Assembly: GCF_001613405.1 (NCBI RefSeq)
Contig: NZ_BDCH01000012.1
Location: forward strand, 62,001 to 126,000
Direction: 5' to 3'
From: Nocardia crassostreae
GTDB lineage: Bacteria > Actinomycetota > Actinomycetes > Mycobacteriales > Mycobacteriaceae
Length of the DNA stretch: 64,000 nt
Part shown: piece by piece, positions 1-8,502 of the stretch
Layout of the letters: every line of letters starts with the position of its first letter
Position numbering within the stretch: the first letter of the stretch is position 1
Notes under the pieces: model-generated
Seen by the model: the letters and a program-made list of their open reading frames with translations, nothing else
The model's database searches: none
Told to the model about the DNA's origin: nothing
Program-made: the position numbers and the translations under genes

Positions 1-406
1 CTTCGGGTGGGATACCGGTGGACTCGTTGCCGAGGACCATGATGGTGCGGCGGCGGGCGGTGGGGAGGTCTGCCAGGCGGATGGATTCGTCGGTTAGTTC
101 TACGCCGATGAGGGCGGAGCCGCCCTGTTTTTGGCGATCCAGCCAGTGGGCGGGGCGGCCTTGGATCCAGTGCACACAGGAGCGGTGGCGGAGGGTGTTG
201 CCTTTGTCCAAAGCTTCTGGGACCCAAGGTAAACGGGGGACCGCCAGGCAGGCGCCGGTGGCGTCGCAGGTGCGGAGCAGGGTGCCGAGGTTGACGCCGT
301 GTTTGGGCCAGAGGGGGGCGGCGATGAGGTGGTTCCAGCAGCTGTGGGCGCGGGGGCGGCGGTCGCGGCGCAGTTCGGTGCGAGTGCGCAGCCGCGCGGC
401 GGTCAT
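1..406 (-). CDS. TrmH/SpoU-family RNA methyltransferase, 3' end outside window
   Basis: The reverse strand from an ATG at 406 reads without a stop to the window edge, giving about 135 residues. The protein opens MTAARLRTRTELRR, contains HGVNLGTLLRTCDATGACLA (SpoU motif 1 type, N-x-G-x-x-x-R-T) and ends at the edge in VLGNESTGIPPE, which matches motif 2 (V-L-G-N-E-x-x-G) of the SPOUT superfamily. These enzymes 2'-O-methylate tRNA or rRNA with S-adenosylmethionine. The C-terminal third, with motif 3, lies outside the window, so the exact target (tRNA or 23S rRNA) cannot be assigned. Family call firm, substrate unknown. Confidence 0.85.
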   Translation of the reverse strand, partial: MTAARLRTRTELRRDRRPRAHSCWNHLIAAPLWPKHGVNLGTLLRTCDATGACLAVPRLPWVPEALDKGNTLRHRSCVHWIQGRPAHWLDRQKQGGSALIGVELTDESIRLADLPTARRRTIMVLGNESTGIPPE

Positions 407-562
407 CGGCGGGAGGGAAGGACCTTCCCTTGGGGGAGAAGCAGATTCATGAGAGGCGATGCTTCACGGCGCATCGGGGGCCATCATTGGGAACTGGCGA
501 TCTCACTCATGATAGGGCAACGGGGCTAGCGCTGTGCCGCCGAGTAGAGGGCACGACGGTAC

Positions 563-719
563 ATGATGGGTATGGCGCGGAGCCGTTTGCAAAAGCCGTT
601 GACGGTCCAAGCGGGGGCTGTTAGAACATCTGGAGGCCGTGCTGGAGGACGAGGAGGTGGTACCCGTGAACGTTGTATTGACGTGGGTGCTCCCCTTCGG
701 GGTCACGGTTGGGCGGTAG
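563..719 (+). other. possible small ORF with a frame break
   Basis: The 407-758 stretch has no clear gene. One small open frame starting ATG ATG GGT ATG at 563 (reads MARSRLQKPLTVQAG) would continue as LLEHLEAVLEDEEVV and end at a TAG near 719 if one G were removed from the five-G run near 613-617. This is only a reading-frame observation: no family was recognised, and the rest of the gap shows nothing convincing. Confidence 0.2.
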
Positions 720-764
720 GTCGTCCGGGAGTGCCGGTTACGAGCACTTCTGAAGGGCATGACC

Positions 765-1496
765 ATGCGATTTGTTTCTGAACGACGGCTTGATGATGGC
801 GTTCTCGAGCGTGGGTTCACGCTCGGGGAGATTCCCGGGACACTGTGGACGGCCGAATCCGCTTCTGCGCCAACACCATTGATTTTGATGGGCCACCCCG
901 GCGGGCTGGAGAAGATGTACCCTCGGCTGCTGGGACGGGCCCGGCACGCTGTAGGGGAAGGGTTTGCTGCGGCCACTATCGAGGGGCCGGGGAGTGGGGA
1001 GCGGCCGCGGTTGGCTGGGGCTGAGCAGGCTTATGCCGATCTGCATCGGGCGCTGCGGGCCGGGGAGCCGGTCAGCGATGACATTGTCGATCGGCTTGTG
1101 CTGCCTCTGGTCGATCAGGCGGTTCCGGAATGGCGGGCCGTGTTGGATGAGCTTCTCGCGCTGCCGGAGATTGGGGGGCCGGTTGGGTTTTCGGGAGGGG
1201 TGATATCGGTGGGCACTCGGTTGGCGGTGGTTGAGCCGCGGATTTCGGCCGCGGTTCTGTTCGCTGGGAGTTTTGTGCCGCGCGCCATTGTGGAGGAGGC
1301 GCGGAAGGTGACCATTCCGCTGCATGTGCTGTTGCAGTGGGATGACGAGGGCAATGATCGGCAGATGGCGCTGGAACTGTTCGACGCCTTCGGCTCCGAG
1401 GAGAAGACGCTGCACGCCAATATGGGCGGGCACACCGGCGTTCCCCAGTTCGCGGGGGAGGAAGCCAATCGGTTCTTCGCCAGACATCTGCAGTGA
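765..1496 (+). CDS. alpha/beta hydrolase (dienelactone-hydrolase-like)
   Basis: A 243-residue protein. ATG 765 is preferred to ATG 759 because AAGGG lies about 7 bases before it. The strand-5 nucleophile elbow GFSGG fits G-x-S-x-G, an acidic residue lies in LLQWDDEGND and a late His in MGGHTGVPQ, giving a complete Ser-Asp-His triad in the right order. HPGG near residue 45 could form the oxyanion loop. No signal peptide is present, so it should be cytoplasmic. It stands alone between two intergenic regions. The substrate is unknown; dienelactone hydrolase or a small-ester hydrolase are possibilities only. Confidence 0.75.
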   Translation: MRFVSERRLDDGVLERGFTLGEIPGTLWTAESASAPTPLILMGHPGGLEKMYPRLLGRARHAVGEGFAAATIEGPGSGERPRLAGAEQAYADLHRALRAGEPVSDDIVDRLVLPLVDQAVPEWRAVLDELLALPEIGGPVGFSGGVISVGTRLAVVEPRISAAVLFAGSFVPRAIVEEARKVTIPLHVLLQWDDEGNDRQMALELFDAFGSEEKTLHANMGGHTGVPQFAGEEANRFFARHLQ

Positions 1497-1663
1497 GGCC
1501 GGGGTGTCAGGATGCCGACCTGATCCGGTTTGACCTCAACAAAGGTTGATGTAGCAGGCTGGGCGCATCGGTCCGATCTACCGGCCCGATGCGCCCCGCC
1601 GAGTATCCGTACACCCCTCGGCGGGGCGCGAAACCCCTCACTACGCGAGCTACGGTGGAAGTC

Positions 1664-1828
1664 GTGGGCATCATGGGCGAGCTGTTCCCGGGTAAGAAAT
1701 TGACCGATGAGGGCAGCGAGGATTCCAACGGGCAGGATCACCGGCCGCGGCTGGAAGTCAGCCTCGACGACGGCGTTATCCGCATCGCCCGGTCCACCCC
1801 GCCCGCAACCGACGAGCCGGAGAGCTAG
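1664..1828 (+). CDS. small conserved-looking hypothetical protein
   Basis: A 54-residue frame with the core LFPGKKLTDEGSEDSN followed by a charged stretch and LDDGVIRIARSTPP. GTG 1664 was chosen because a TACGGT box at 1651-1656 lies 7 bases upstream, which suggests a leaderless transcript; GTG 1655 and ATG 1673 are alternatives. The composition (LF-PG, acidic middle, VIRI end) reminds me of DUF6191 proteins, but I am not sure of this. Its end overlaps the convergent DUF6745 gene by 4 bases. Confidence 0.45.
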   Translation: MGIMGELFPGKKLTDEGSEDSNGQDHRPRLEVSLDDGVIRIARSTPPATDEPES

Positions 1829-2889
1829 GTCTGGCGCAGCGGCTCGTAGACGTCGGCGCTGAGGCCGAAGGTCCAGGCGACGCCCTCGCGGGCGGTCTGG
1901 GTGGTGGGCGGGACGCGTAGCCAGTAGGTGCGGCTGGTGCCGTCCGACTCGGGGGTCGAGTTGATGACTTCGACCATGACCACGTCCTCGTCGTCCGAGA
2001 GTTCGATACGCCACAGCACGCCGGTTTCGTCGCGGTGCAGGGGGCGGGCATTGGATTCGGAGAGGTAGCGGTCGTAGCCGTAGTACTCGAGCATGATGCG
2101 GCGCAGCTCGGCGTTCTCTTCGCGCCGGATGCGTTCGGGGGTGAGTGTGCGCAGGCCCGCCAGGAACTGGCCCGAGACGGCCATGCCGCGCCAGGAGTGC
2201 AGCGCGAACCCATCGGCATAAGCGAGGGCGGGGCCGTCGGCGCGGTCGAGGCGACCGGCCTCGTCGCGATGGAGTTCGGTGGGGCGATCGGTGAGGATGG
2301 CGACCTTCTCGTAGGGCCACCACCAGCCCGCCTCACGGGCCACCGCGGACAGGCCGTCGAGCGGATTGCCGGGTGCGGTGCCGAAGGCGGACAGCCAGGC
2401 GGCATCGTGCTGGCCCAGCACCGCGTCCAGGAGTAACAGGCGAACCCTGGTCTCCTGCTTGCGATCTCGGGCCACGGCCGCCACGACACCGGCGGTGATG
2501 CGGTCGACGATGGTGCGGGTGAGCTCCCACAGGTCCGCGCCGGTGGCCTGCCAGTGATCACCGAAAGCCTTGGGGCCCAGCGCCGTGTGCAGGCGTTCGC
2601 GTTCGGCCGCCCACGGCGCGCTGCGCACCGCTTCGCGCACGCTCGCCCCGGTATTGCGCAGGATGGGGCGGCCCTGCGGTTCGACCGCCCAGAGTTTGCG
2701 CACGGCTTCCAGGGGCGACGCGGCCCAGATGATCCGCTCGGGTTCGGCCAGACCGGCCCGCCGGTAGGCCAGGCGCACCCCGGCCTCGGCCGCCGCCCGG
2801 TCGCCGCGCCCGGTCCCGGCCGAGACCGCGCGCCACTGCGCCTGTATTGTCACTTGCTCACTCGATTCCCTTGTCGCTGTGTGGATCAC
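1825..2889 (-). CDS. DUF6745-type protein
   Basis: A 354-residue protein starting GTG at 2889, only 6 bases after the stop of the upstream gene; GTG 2853, preceded by AGGGAA, is an alternative. The C-terminal half has the features I associate with DUF6745: the Trp-rich GWWWPYEKVAILTDRP and the segment LHRDEAGRLDRADGPALAY followed by HSWRG. The function of the family is unknown. There is no signal peptide or membrane segment. It lies second in a two-gene operon behind the small YRQGDV protein. Confidence 0.6.
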   Translation of the reverse strand: MIHTATRESSEQVTIQAQWRAVSAGTGRGDRAAAEAGVRLAYRRAGLAEPERIIWAASPLEAVRKLWAVEPQGRPILRNTGASVREAVRSAPWAAERERLHTALGPKAFGDHWQATGADLWELTRTIVDRITAGVVAAVARDRKQETRVRLLLLDAVLGQHDAAWLSAFGTAPGNPLDGLSAVAREAGWWWPYEKVAILTDRPTELHRDEAGRLDRADGPALAYADGFALHSWRGMAVSGQFLAGLRTLTPERIRREENAELRRIMLEYYGYDRYLSESNARPLHRDETGVLWRIELSDDEDVVMVEVINSTPESDGTSRTYWLRVPPTTQTAREGVAWTFGLSADVYEPLRQT

Positions 2890-2895
2890 CGGGGC

Positions 2896-3222
2896 TCAGT
2901 CGGCGACGATGCGCACCGAACCGGGCACGTACTCGCGCTGGCGGATCACCCGATACCAGCCCTTGGGGAGCCCGATGGCCGCATGCTCCTCGTGCACGAC
3001 GCGCCCGCCCTCGGGTAGGTGCAGCAGCAGCGGACCGAAGGCTCCGGCCTCGCGGACCAGCCGCCCGGGCCCTTGGACGGCGTGCGCGTGGCCGGTGACC
3101 TCGCCGAGAGCGAGTACGAGCCGACCGCGGGCATCACGCGGTTCGGACGGCGCGCGCACGGCCTTCTCGGGTACGGCGGCCTCCGCCAGCGGAACAATCA
3201 GGACATCGCCTTGCCGGTACAT
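2896..3222 (-). CDS. small conserved protein (YRQGDV type), partner of DUF6745
   Basis: A 108-residue protein starting at ATG 3222 behind a GGGGAG ribosome-binding site. It begins MYRQGDVLIVPL and later carries GEVTGHAHAV, HEEHAAIGLPKGWYRV and RQREYVPG, with several conserved-looking His residues (GHAH, HEEH). It reads like a compact beta-rich protein. I know of no function. It is divergent from the STM4015-4011 operon with 152 bases between the starts, so the two units may share a regulatory region. Confidence 0.65.
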   Translation of the reverse strand: MYRQGDVLIVPLAEAAVPEKAVRAPSEPRDARGRLVLALGEVTGHAHAVQGPGRLVREAGAFGPLLLHLPEGGRVVHEEHAAIGLPKGWYRVIRQREYVPGSVRIVAD

Positions 3223-3374
3223 GGTTCTGCTCCCCTCGTGGCACGAAATCGGTGCCGTGCCAAGGACGGTAGCGCCGGGCACCGACAAATCCGCCCACCC
3301 CGCGCGCTTGTCTGTGCGGCTTGGTAGAAAGCTCCCATCGATCACCGGCGCTGGCCAGAAGGGGCGGGACGCAC

Positions 3375-4337
3375 ATGACCATCGGGGACCATCTGAAGGA
3401 GTTCTACGGCCTGCGCGTCGTCGACTTCCCGGACGCGGCGGACAAGAAGAAGGCACTGCCCGCGGCGGGCTCGGTGGCGTGGCGAATCGGCGTGGAGGCC
3501 TGGGACGCCAAGGGTCCATGGGCCGAGAGCTTCGCCCGGTTCCTGGACACGGTGGACGCCACCCGGGTGCGGGCGCTCATCGTCGGCATGTGGAAGGACA
3601 CCTACGACAACAGCCCCGACGATGTGATCGAGGCGCTGACCGAGGCCCGGGAACAGCTGCCCGCGCTGCGCGCGATCTTCCTCGGCGATATCACCTACGA
3701 CGAATGCGAAATCTCCTGGATCCAGCAGGGTTTGGTCTCCCCGCTGCTGGAAGCCTTCCCCGCTTTGCAGGAATTCGGGGTGCGCGGCGGCCAGAATCTC
3801 GTGTTCACGGCGCTGGAGCACGAGAACCTGCGCAAGCTGGTCGTGCAGACCGGCGGCCTGCCGGGAGAGGTCGCCCGCGAGATCGCGAACAGCGAACTGC
3901 CCGCGCTCACCCACCTCGAACTGTGGCTGGGCACCTCGCAATACGGCGGCGATACCGAAATCCCCGAGCTCGCACCGATTTTCGCCGGGACGAACCTGCC
4001 CAGCCTGAAATACCTGGGACTGCGCAACAGCGAGATCCAGGACGAGGTCTGCGCCGCACTCGCGACCGCACCGGTGGTGGCCCGGCTCACGGAGCTGGAT
4101 ATCTCGATGGGCGTGCTCACCGATGACGGCGCGGCGGCCCTGCTGTCCGGACAGCCGCTCGGCCATCTGAAAAGTCTTGATATGCACCACAACTACCTGA
4201 GCATGGACATGCGCGACCGGCTGCGGCAGACACTCGAACCCTCGGGCGTACTGCTGAATCTGGACGAGGACGGCGCCGAGGAAGACGAGGACGAAGACGA
4301 AGACCAGGTGTGGCGGTTCGTCGCGGTCGGCGAGTGA
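3375..4337 (+). CDS. STM4015-family protein, leucine-rich-repeat-like
   Basis: A 320-residue protein starting at ATG 3375 after GGGGCGGGACGCAC. The middle has repeated LxxLxL units (LPALTHLELWLG, LPSLKYLGLRNSEI, LTELDISMG, LKSLDMHHNYLS), as expected for the LRR-like STM4015 family. It ends in an acidic linker (EEDEDEDEDED) followed by QVWRFVAVGE. First gene of an operon whose order matches Salmonella STM4015 to STM4011; the next gene begins 6 bases downstream. The biochemical role of the family is unknown. A scaffold or substrate-presenting role for the two radical SAM enzymes is my inference only. Confidence 0.8.
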   Translation: MTIGDHLKEFYGLRVVDFPDAADKKKALPAAGSVAWRIGVEAWDAKGPWAESFARFLDTVDATRVRALIVGMWKDTYDNSPDDVIEALTEAREQLPALRAIFLGDITYDECEISWIQQGLVSPLLEAFPALQEFGVRGGQNLVFTALEHENLRKLVVQTGGLPGEVAREIANSELPALTHLELWLGTSQYGGDTEIPELAPIFAGTNLPSLKYLGLRNSEIQDEVCAALATAPVVARLTELDISMGVLTDDGAAALLSGQPLGHLKSLDMHHNYLSMDMRDRLRQTLEPSGVLLNLDEDGAEEDEDEDEDQVWRFVAVGE

Positions 4338-4343
4338 GACGGC

Positions 4344-5483
4344 GTGGGCGTTGATGGAATTCATACAGCACAACGCTGGGCGGTCGTCGGCAATGGCGAG
4401 AACCGGCGGGTGCGGATGTTCCTGGCGGCGGCGGAGGCGGCCGGGCTGGTGACGCCCCGGGTGGTGGAGTGGCGCGAGGTACTGCGCACGGGCGGACACG
4501 AGTTCGCCGGTGACGAGATCGTGCGGCTGGACTCCTCCGGTGAGAATGCCGCGGTGGACGCGGTCCTGCGCGGGGTGAAAGAGCCCACGCGCGTGGAGGG
4601 TTCGGCCCGCTTCTACAGCGGGTTTCTGACTGCCGCGCGATCGCTGCGGGGTGGGATCCGCCTCGACGATCCGGCGGACCTGGCGGTGCTGTTCGACAAG
4701 CGGTTGTGTCATGCGCGGCTGACGGACGCGGGCATTCCGGTACCGCCTTCGCCTACCTCCGGTGCGCGGGAACCGGTGCGCGGCTGGTCCGATGTTCGGG
4801 CCTTGATGCGGTCCGCCGATATGCCGCGTGCCTTCGTCAAGATCGCACACGGCTCCTCGGCCTCGGGAGTGCTGGCGATCGAGACGACCCGCGCCGGGCG
4901 CGTCCAGGCGACGACCTCGATCGAGGTGGATCCGTCCGGGGCACTGCACAATTCGCTGAAGATCCGCCGATACACCGAGGAACACCGGATCGCGGCCATC
5001 GTCGATCGCCTCGCACCCGATGGCCTGCATATCGAGCGGTGGCTGCCCAAGGCGTCGCTGGACGGCGGACCGGCCGATCTGCGAGTGCTCATCATCGCCG
5101 GGCGGGCTACGCACGCGGTGGTCCGCACCGGCCGTGCGCCCATGACCAACCTGCATCTGGGCGGGCAGCGGGGCGATCTCGCGGCAGTGCGCGCGCTGGC
5201 CGGAGAGTACTGGGCGGAGGCGCTGTCGATCTGCGAACGAGCCGCGGCGTGCTTCCCCGGAACACTGTGTGTGGGAGTCGATCTGCTGCCCGCGACGGGC
5301 TGGCGGCGCTTCGCCGTCGGCGAGGTCAATGCCTTCGGTGATCTGCTGCCGCGACTCACCGGTCTGCCGGAGGGTCCGGTGGCCGGGCTGGACACCTACA
5401 CCGCACAGATTCACGCGGCTCGGCAGCTCTACGGCTTTTCGCCGCACCGACTTTCACCGGAGGAGACGCATGCACCGGCCTGA
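4344..5483 (+). CDS. STM4014-family protein, ATP-grasp-like
   Basis: A 379-residue protein starting GTG 4344, 6 bases after STM4015. Features typical of the STM4014 family and of ATP-grasp folds are present: a KRLCHARLTDAGIPVPPSPT segment where ligases bind, FVKIAHGSSASGVLAI (nucleotide-binding strand and Gly/Ser loop), HIERWLPKASLDGGPADLRV, and CVGVDLLPATGWRRFAVGEVNAFGDL with acidic and Asn metal ligands (VGEVNAFGD). A carboxylate-amine or carboxylate-thiol ligase reaction is therefore likely, but the substrate is unknown. The last 14 bases overlap the STM4013 start, so translation is probably coupled. Confidence 0.82.
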   Translation: MGVDGIHTAQRWAVVGNGENRRVRMFLAAAEAAGLVTPRVVEWREVLRTGGHEFAGDEIVRLDSSGENAAVDAVLRGVKEPTRVEGSARFYSGFLTAARSLRGGIRLDDPADLAVLFDKRLCHARLTDAGIPVPPSPTSGAREPVRGWSDVRALMRSADMPRAFVKIAHGSSASGVLAIETTRAGRVQATTSIEVDPSGALHNSLKIRRYTEEHRIAAIVDRLAPDGLHIERWLPKASLDGGPADLRVLIIAGRATHAVVRTGRAPMTNLHLGGQRGDLAAVRALAGEYWAEALSICERAAACFPGTLCVGVDLLPATGWRRFAVGEVNAFGDLLPRLTGLPEGPVAGLDTYTAQIHAARQLYGFSPHRLSPEETHAPA

Positions 5484-6288
5484 TATGAACGAGGTGATCG
5501 GCCGCGACGATCTCCTGTTGCTCACCCTCGACACCCTGCGCTACGACATTGCCATCGAACTCGCGGAGGCGGGGAGACTGCCCAATCTCATGGCGCACCT
5601 CCCGGACGGGTGGGAGAAGCGCCATGCGCCGGGCAATTTCACCTATGCCTCACACCAGGCCATCTTCGCCGGATTTCTGCCCACCCCCGCCACACCCGGC
5701 CCGCATCCCCGGCTGTTCGCCGCTCGGTTCGCGGGCAGCGAGACCACCGCGGACGGCACCTTCGTCTTCGACGAACCCGATCTGGTGACCGCGCTCGCCC
5801 GGCACGGCTATCACACGGTGTGCATAGGCGGCGTCGGATTCTTCAACAAGCAAGGCGCTTTGGGCACTGTGCTGCCCGGATTGTTCGCGGAGAGTCACTG
5901 GGAGTCGGAGTTCTCCGTTGCTTCGCCCACCTCGTTCGAGGCACAGGTGACACGAGCCGAGAAGGTGGTCTCCGAGATACCCTACGAGCAGCGAATCTTC
6001 CTGTTCCTCAATGCGTCCGCGCTGCATCAACCCAATTGGTTCCACCTGCCGGGCGCGACGCGCGCGGCCGGGGACAGCCGCGCCACGCACGCCGCCGCAC
6101 TGGAGTACATCGACCGCCACGTGGGCCGCCTGTTCGACGTAATGCGCTTGCGCCGCCGGTGTTTCGCCATTGTCTGCTCCGATCACGGCACCGCCTACGG
6201 GGACGACGGCTACACCGGGCACCGCCTGGGCCACGAATCCGTGTGGACCGTTCCGTACGGCCATTTCTTCCTGGAGCCGAACCTATGA
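5470..6288 (+). CDS. STM4013/SEN3800-family hydrolase, alkaline-phosphatase/sulfatase superfamily
   Basis: A 272-residue protein starting ATG 5470 with a strong GGAGGA site inside the end of STM4014. It begins with LLLLTLDTLRYDIA, the metal-binding Asp-plus-nucleophile motif of the alkaline phosphatase/sulfatase superfamily (D-T-L-R-Y-D), continues with HAPGNFTYASHQAIFAGFLP and ends with the second metal site CSDHGTAYGDDGYTGHRLGH. It would hydrolyse a phosphate or sulfate ester, or transfer such a group. There is no export signal. It is shorter than typical sulfatases (about 450 residues), as is usual for this family. Its stop overlaps the start of STM4012 by 4 bases. Confidence 0.85.
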   Translation: MHRPDMNEVIGRDDLLLLTLDTLRYDIAIELAEAGRLPNLMAHLPDGWEKRHAPGNFTYASHQAIFAGFLPTPATPGPHPRLFAARFAGSETTADGTFVFDEPDLVTALARHGYHTVCIGGVGFFNKQGALGTVLPGLFAESHWESEFSVASPTSFEAQVTRAEKVVSEIPYEQRIFLFLNASALHQPNWFHLPGATRAAGDSRATHAAALEYIDRHVGRLFDVMRLRRRCFAIVCSDHGTAYGDDGYTGHRLGHESVWTVPYGHFFLEPNL

Positions 6289-7626
6289 CCGCCACACTCG
6301 TCCCGCCCAGGCCGTACCAGAGTTACGTCTACGCCTATCCGCACAAGACCGCGTATCGCCCGCTGCATCCGCGCCCGCTGCTGAGCGAGCTGTGGAAAGG
6401 CGAAGCGCGCCATTCACTGTCGCTGTATCTGCACATCCCGTTCTGCGAGGTGCGCTGCGGATTCTGCAATCTCTTCACCCGCGTCGGCGCACCCGGCGAC
6501 CTCACCGGCCGCTATCTCGACGCGCTCACCCGCCAGGCGACGGCGGTCCGCCAGGCGCTCGGTGACGACGAGCCCGTGCGCTTCGCCAATGCGGCGTTCG
6601 GCGGGGGCACACCGACTTTTCTCGAGGCTGCCGAGTTGGAAAGACTCTGCGATATCGCCGAATCGGTCATGGGCGCGGACCTGCGCGCCATTCCCCTGTC
6701 GGTGGAGGCCTCGCCCGCCACGGCGACGGCGGATCGGCTGGCCGTGCTGGCGGAGCGGGGGGGCGACGCGCCTGAGCCTCGGTGTGCAGAGCTTTGTCGA
6801 GGCGGAGGCGCGAGCGGCTGTCCGGCCGCAGCATCGGGCCGATGTCGAGGCCGCGCTCGCGCGTATCCGGGACGCCCGGATTCCCGTCCTCAATATCGAT
6901 CTCATCTACGGCATCGACGGCCAGACCTCATCCAGTCGGCGGCTGTCGCTGGATGCGGCGCTGGCCTGGAAGCCGGAGGAGATCTATCTCTACCCGCTCT
7001 ACGTGCGCCCGCTCACCGGTCTGGACCGTCACGCCGATCCCACTGTGTCCGAACAAGAGTGGGACGATCAGCGACTGCGGCTGTACGCCGAGGGCCGTGA
7101 TCATCTGCTCGCGCACGGCTACGAGCAGGTCTCCATGCGCATGTTCCGCCGCCTGGACGCGCCGCCGCAGGGGCCCGACGATTACGCCTGCCAGACCGAC
7201 GGCATGATCGGCCTCGGCTGCGGGGCCCGCTCCTACACCTCCGCCCTGCACTACTCCTTCGGCTACGCCGTTGCCATGCGCGAAGTCCGGGCGATCATCG
7301 ACGACTACACCGCCACAACGGATTTCAGTCGCGCCATGGTGGGCCGGGCCATCGGTGCGGACGAGGCCCGGCGCCGATTCCTGCTCCAATCCCTGTTGCA
7401 GGCGGCCGGTTTCGCGACCGCGGGCTATCGCGCACGATTCGGCGCGGATCCCCACGACGATTTCCCCGCCGAGCTTCGAACTCTCGCCGAGCGCGGCTGG
7501 CTGGCGAACCCGTCCGCCACCCACCTGCGGCTGACCCCCACCGGCTTGGCCTACTCCGACGCCATCGGCCCCGAATTCTTCTCGCGCGCGGTCCGATCCG
7601 CCATGTCGGCCTACGAACTGCGGTGA
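6285..7626 (+). pseudogene. STM4012-family radical SAM protein, frameshifted
   Basis: Starts at ATG 6285 and reads in that frame to about residue 157. The SAM-cluster motif HIPFCEVRCGFC (C54, C58, C61; CX3CX2C) and the HemN-like FGGGTPTFL are in this part. The protein then continues one frame over, from GATRLSLGVQSF through YPLYVRPLTGLD and GLGCGARSYTS to the stop at 7626. The break lies in a run of seven G at 6757-6763; six G would restore one 446-residue protein. Without correction the first frame runs to 7100 as nonsense. The family resembles coproporphyrinogen III dehydrogenase-like radical SAM enzymes and has no known product. Sequencing error, true mutation or slippage are all possible. 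Confidence 0.85.
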
Positions 7627-7629
7627 CCG

Positions 7630-8502
7630 GTGGACCTGACCCTGCTCTACCGCGGCCCCTTGTCCTCCTGCGACTACGACTGCCAGTATTGCCCGTTCGC
7701 CAAGCGTCGTGACTCCACCGCCCAGCTGCGCGCCGATCGGGCCGCGCTGGACCGGTTCACCGGCTGGGCTCGGGAGCAGACCGGCGATCGGCTCTCGATC
7801 CTGTTCACGCCGTGGGGTGAGGGTTTGGTGCGGTCGTGGTATCGCCGCGCCCTCGTCGAGCTATCCCACGAACCGCATATCCGGCGCGTCGCCATCCAGA
7901 CCAATCTCAGTTGCCGTACCGGCTGGCTCACCGAAGCCGATCCCGAGACCCTCGCCCTCTGGTGCACCTACCATCCGGGGCAGACCCCCTACGACCGCTT
8001 CCTCGCCAAGACCCGGGATCTGGCCGCGGCCGGAATCCGTTTCAGCGTCGGCATTGTCGGCCTCCCCGGCCATCTGCCGCACGCCCGGCGGCTGCGCGCC
8101 GATCTCCCCGGCCACATCTACCTCTGGGTCAATGCCGCCGAAGGCCACGTCTACACCGATGCCGAGGCCGCCGACTGGACCGCTCTCGATCCGCTCTTCC
8201 CCTACAGCCGCCACGCGCACAGCTCCGTCGGCAAGGCCTGCCGCACCGGTTCCTCGGTCCTGTCCGTGGACGGTGACGGCGCCGTCCGCCGCTGCCATTT
8301 CGTCCGCGATGTCCTGGGCAACCTCTACGACGGCTCCTACCGCCGAGCCCTCGCCCCGCGGCTCTGTCCCCTCGCCGTGTGCGACTGCCACATCGGCTAC
8401 GTCCACCTCGAAACCCTGCCCCTGTACGACGTTTTCGCCGGTGGGGTCCTCGAACGCATCCCGGCCGATCTCGTCGGCGGCAACGGGCAGCGCATCGGCT
8501 GA
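7630..8502 (+). CDS. STM4011-family radical SAM protein
   Basis: A 290-residue protein starting GTG 7630, 3 bases after the STM4012 stop. The radical SAM motif is SSCDYDCQYCPF (C14, C18, C21). The C-terminus adds further Cys residues (KACRTGSSV, RRCHFVRD, PRLCPLAVCDCHIGY) in a SPASM-like pattern that could hold one or more auxiliary iron-sulfur clusters. Enzymes of this layout often modify peptides or small molecules by radical chemistry. Last gene of the STM40xx operon. Reaction unknown; family assignment strong. Confidence 0.87.
   Translation: MDLTLLYRGPLSSCDYDCQYCPFAKRRDSTAQLRADRAALDRFTGWAREQTGDRLSILFTPWGEGLVRSWYRRALVELSHEPHIRRVAIQTNLSCRTGWLTEADPETLALWCTYHPGQTPYDRFLAKTRDLAAAGIRFSVGIVGLPGHLPHARRLRADLPGHIYLWVNAAEGHVYTDAEAADWTALDPLFPYSRHAHSSVGKACRTGSSVLSVDGDGAVRRCHFVRDVLGNLYDGSYRRALAPRLCPLAVCDCHIGYVHLETLPLYDVFAGGVLERIPADLVGGNGQRIG

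Noticed and set aside
7100..7626. Programmed frameshift in STM4012
   Set aside because: No slippery heptamer followed by a convincing pseudoknot was identified; a homopolymer indel is the simpler explanation.
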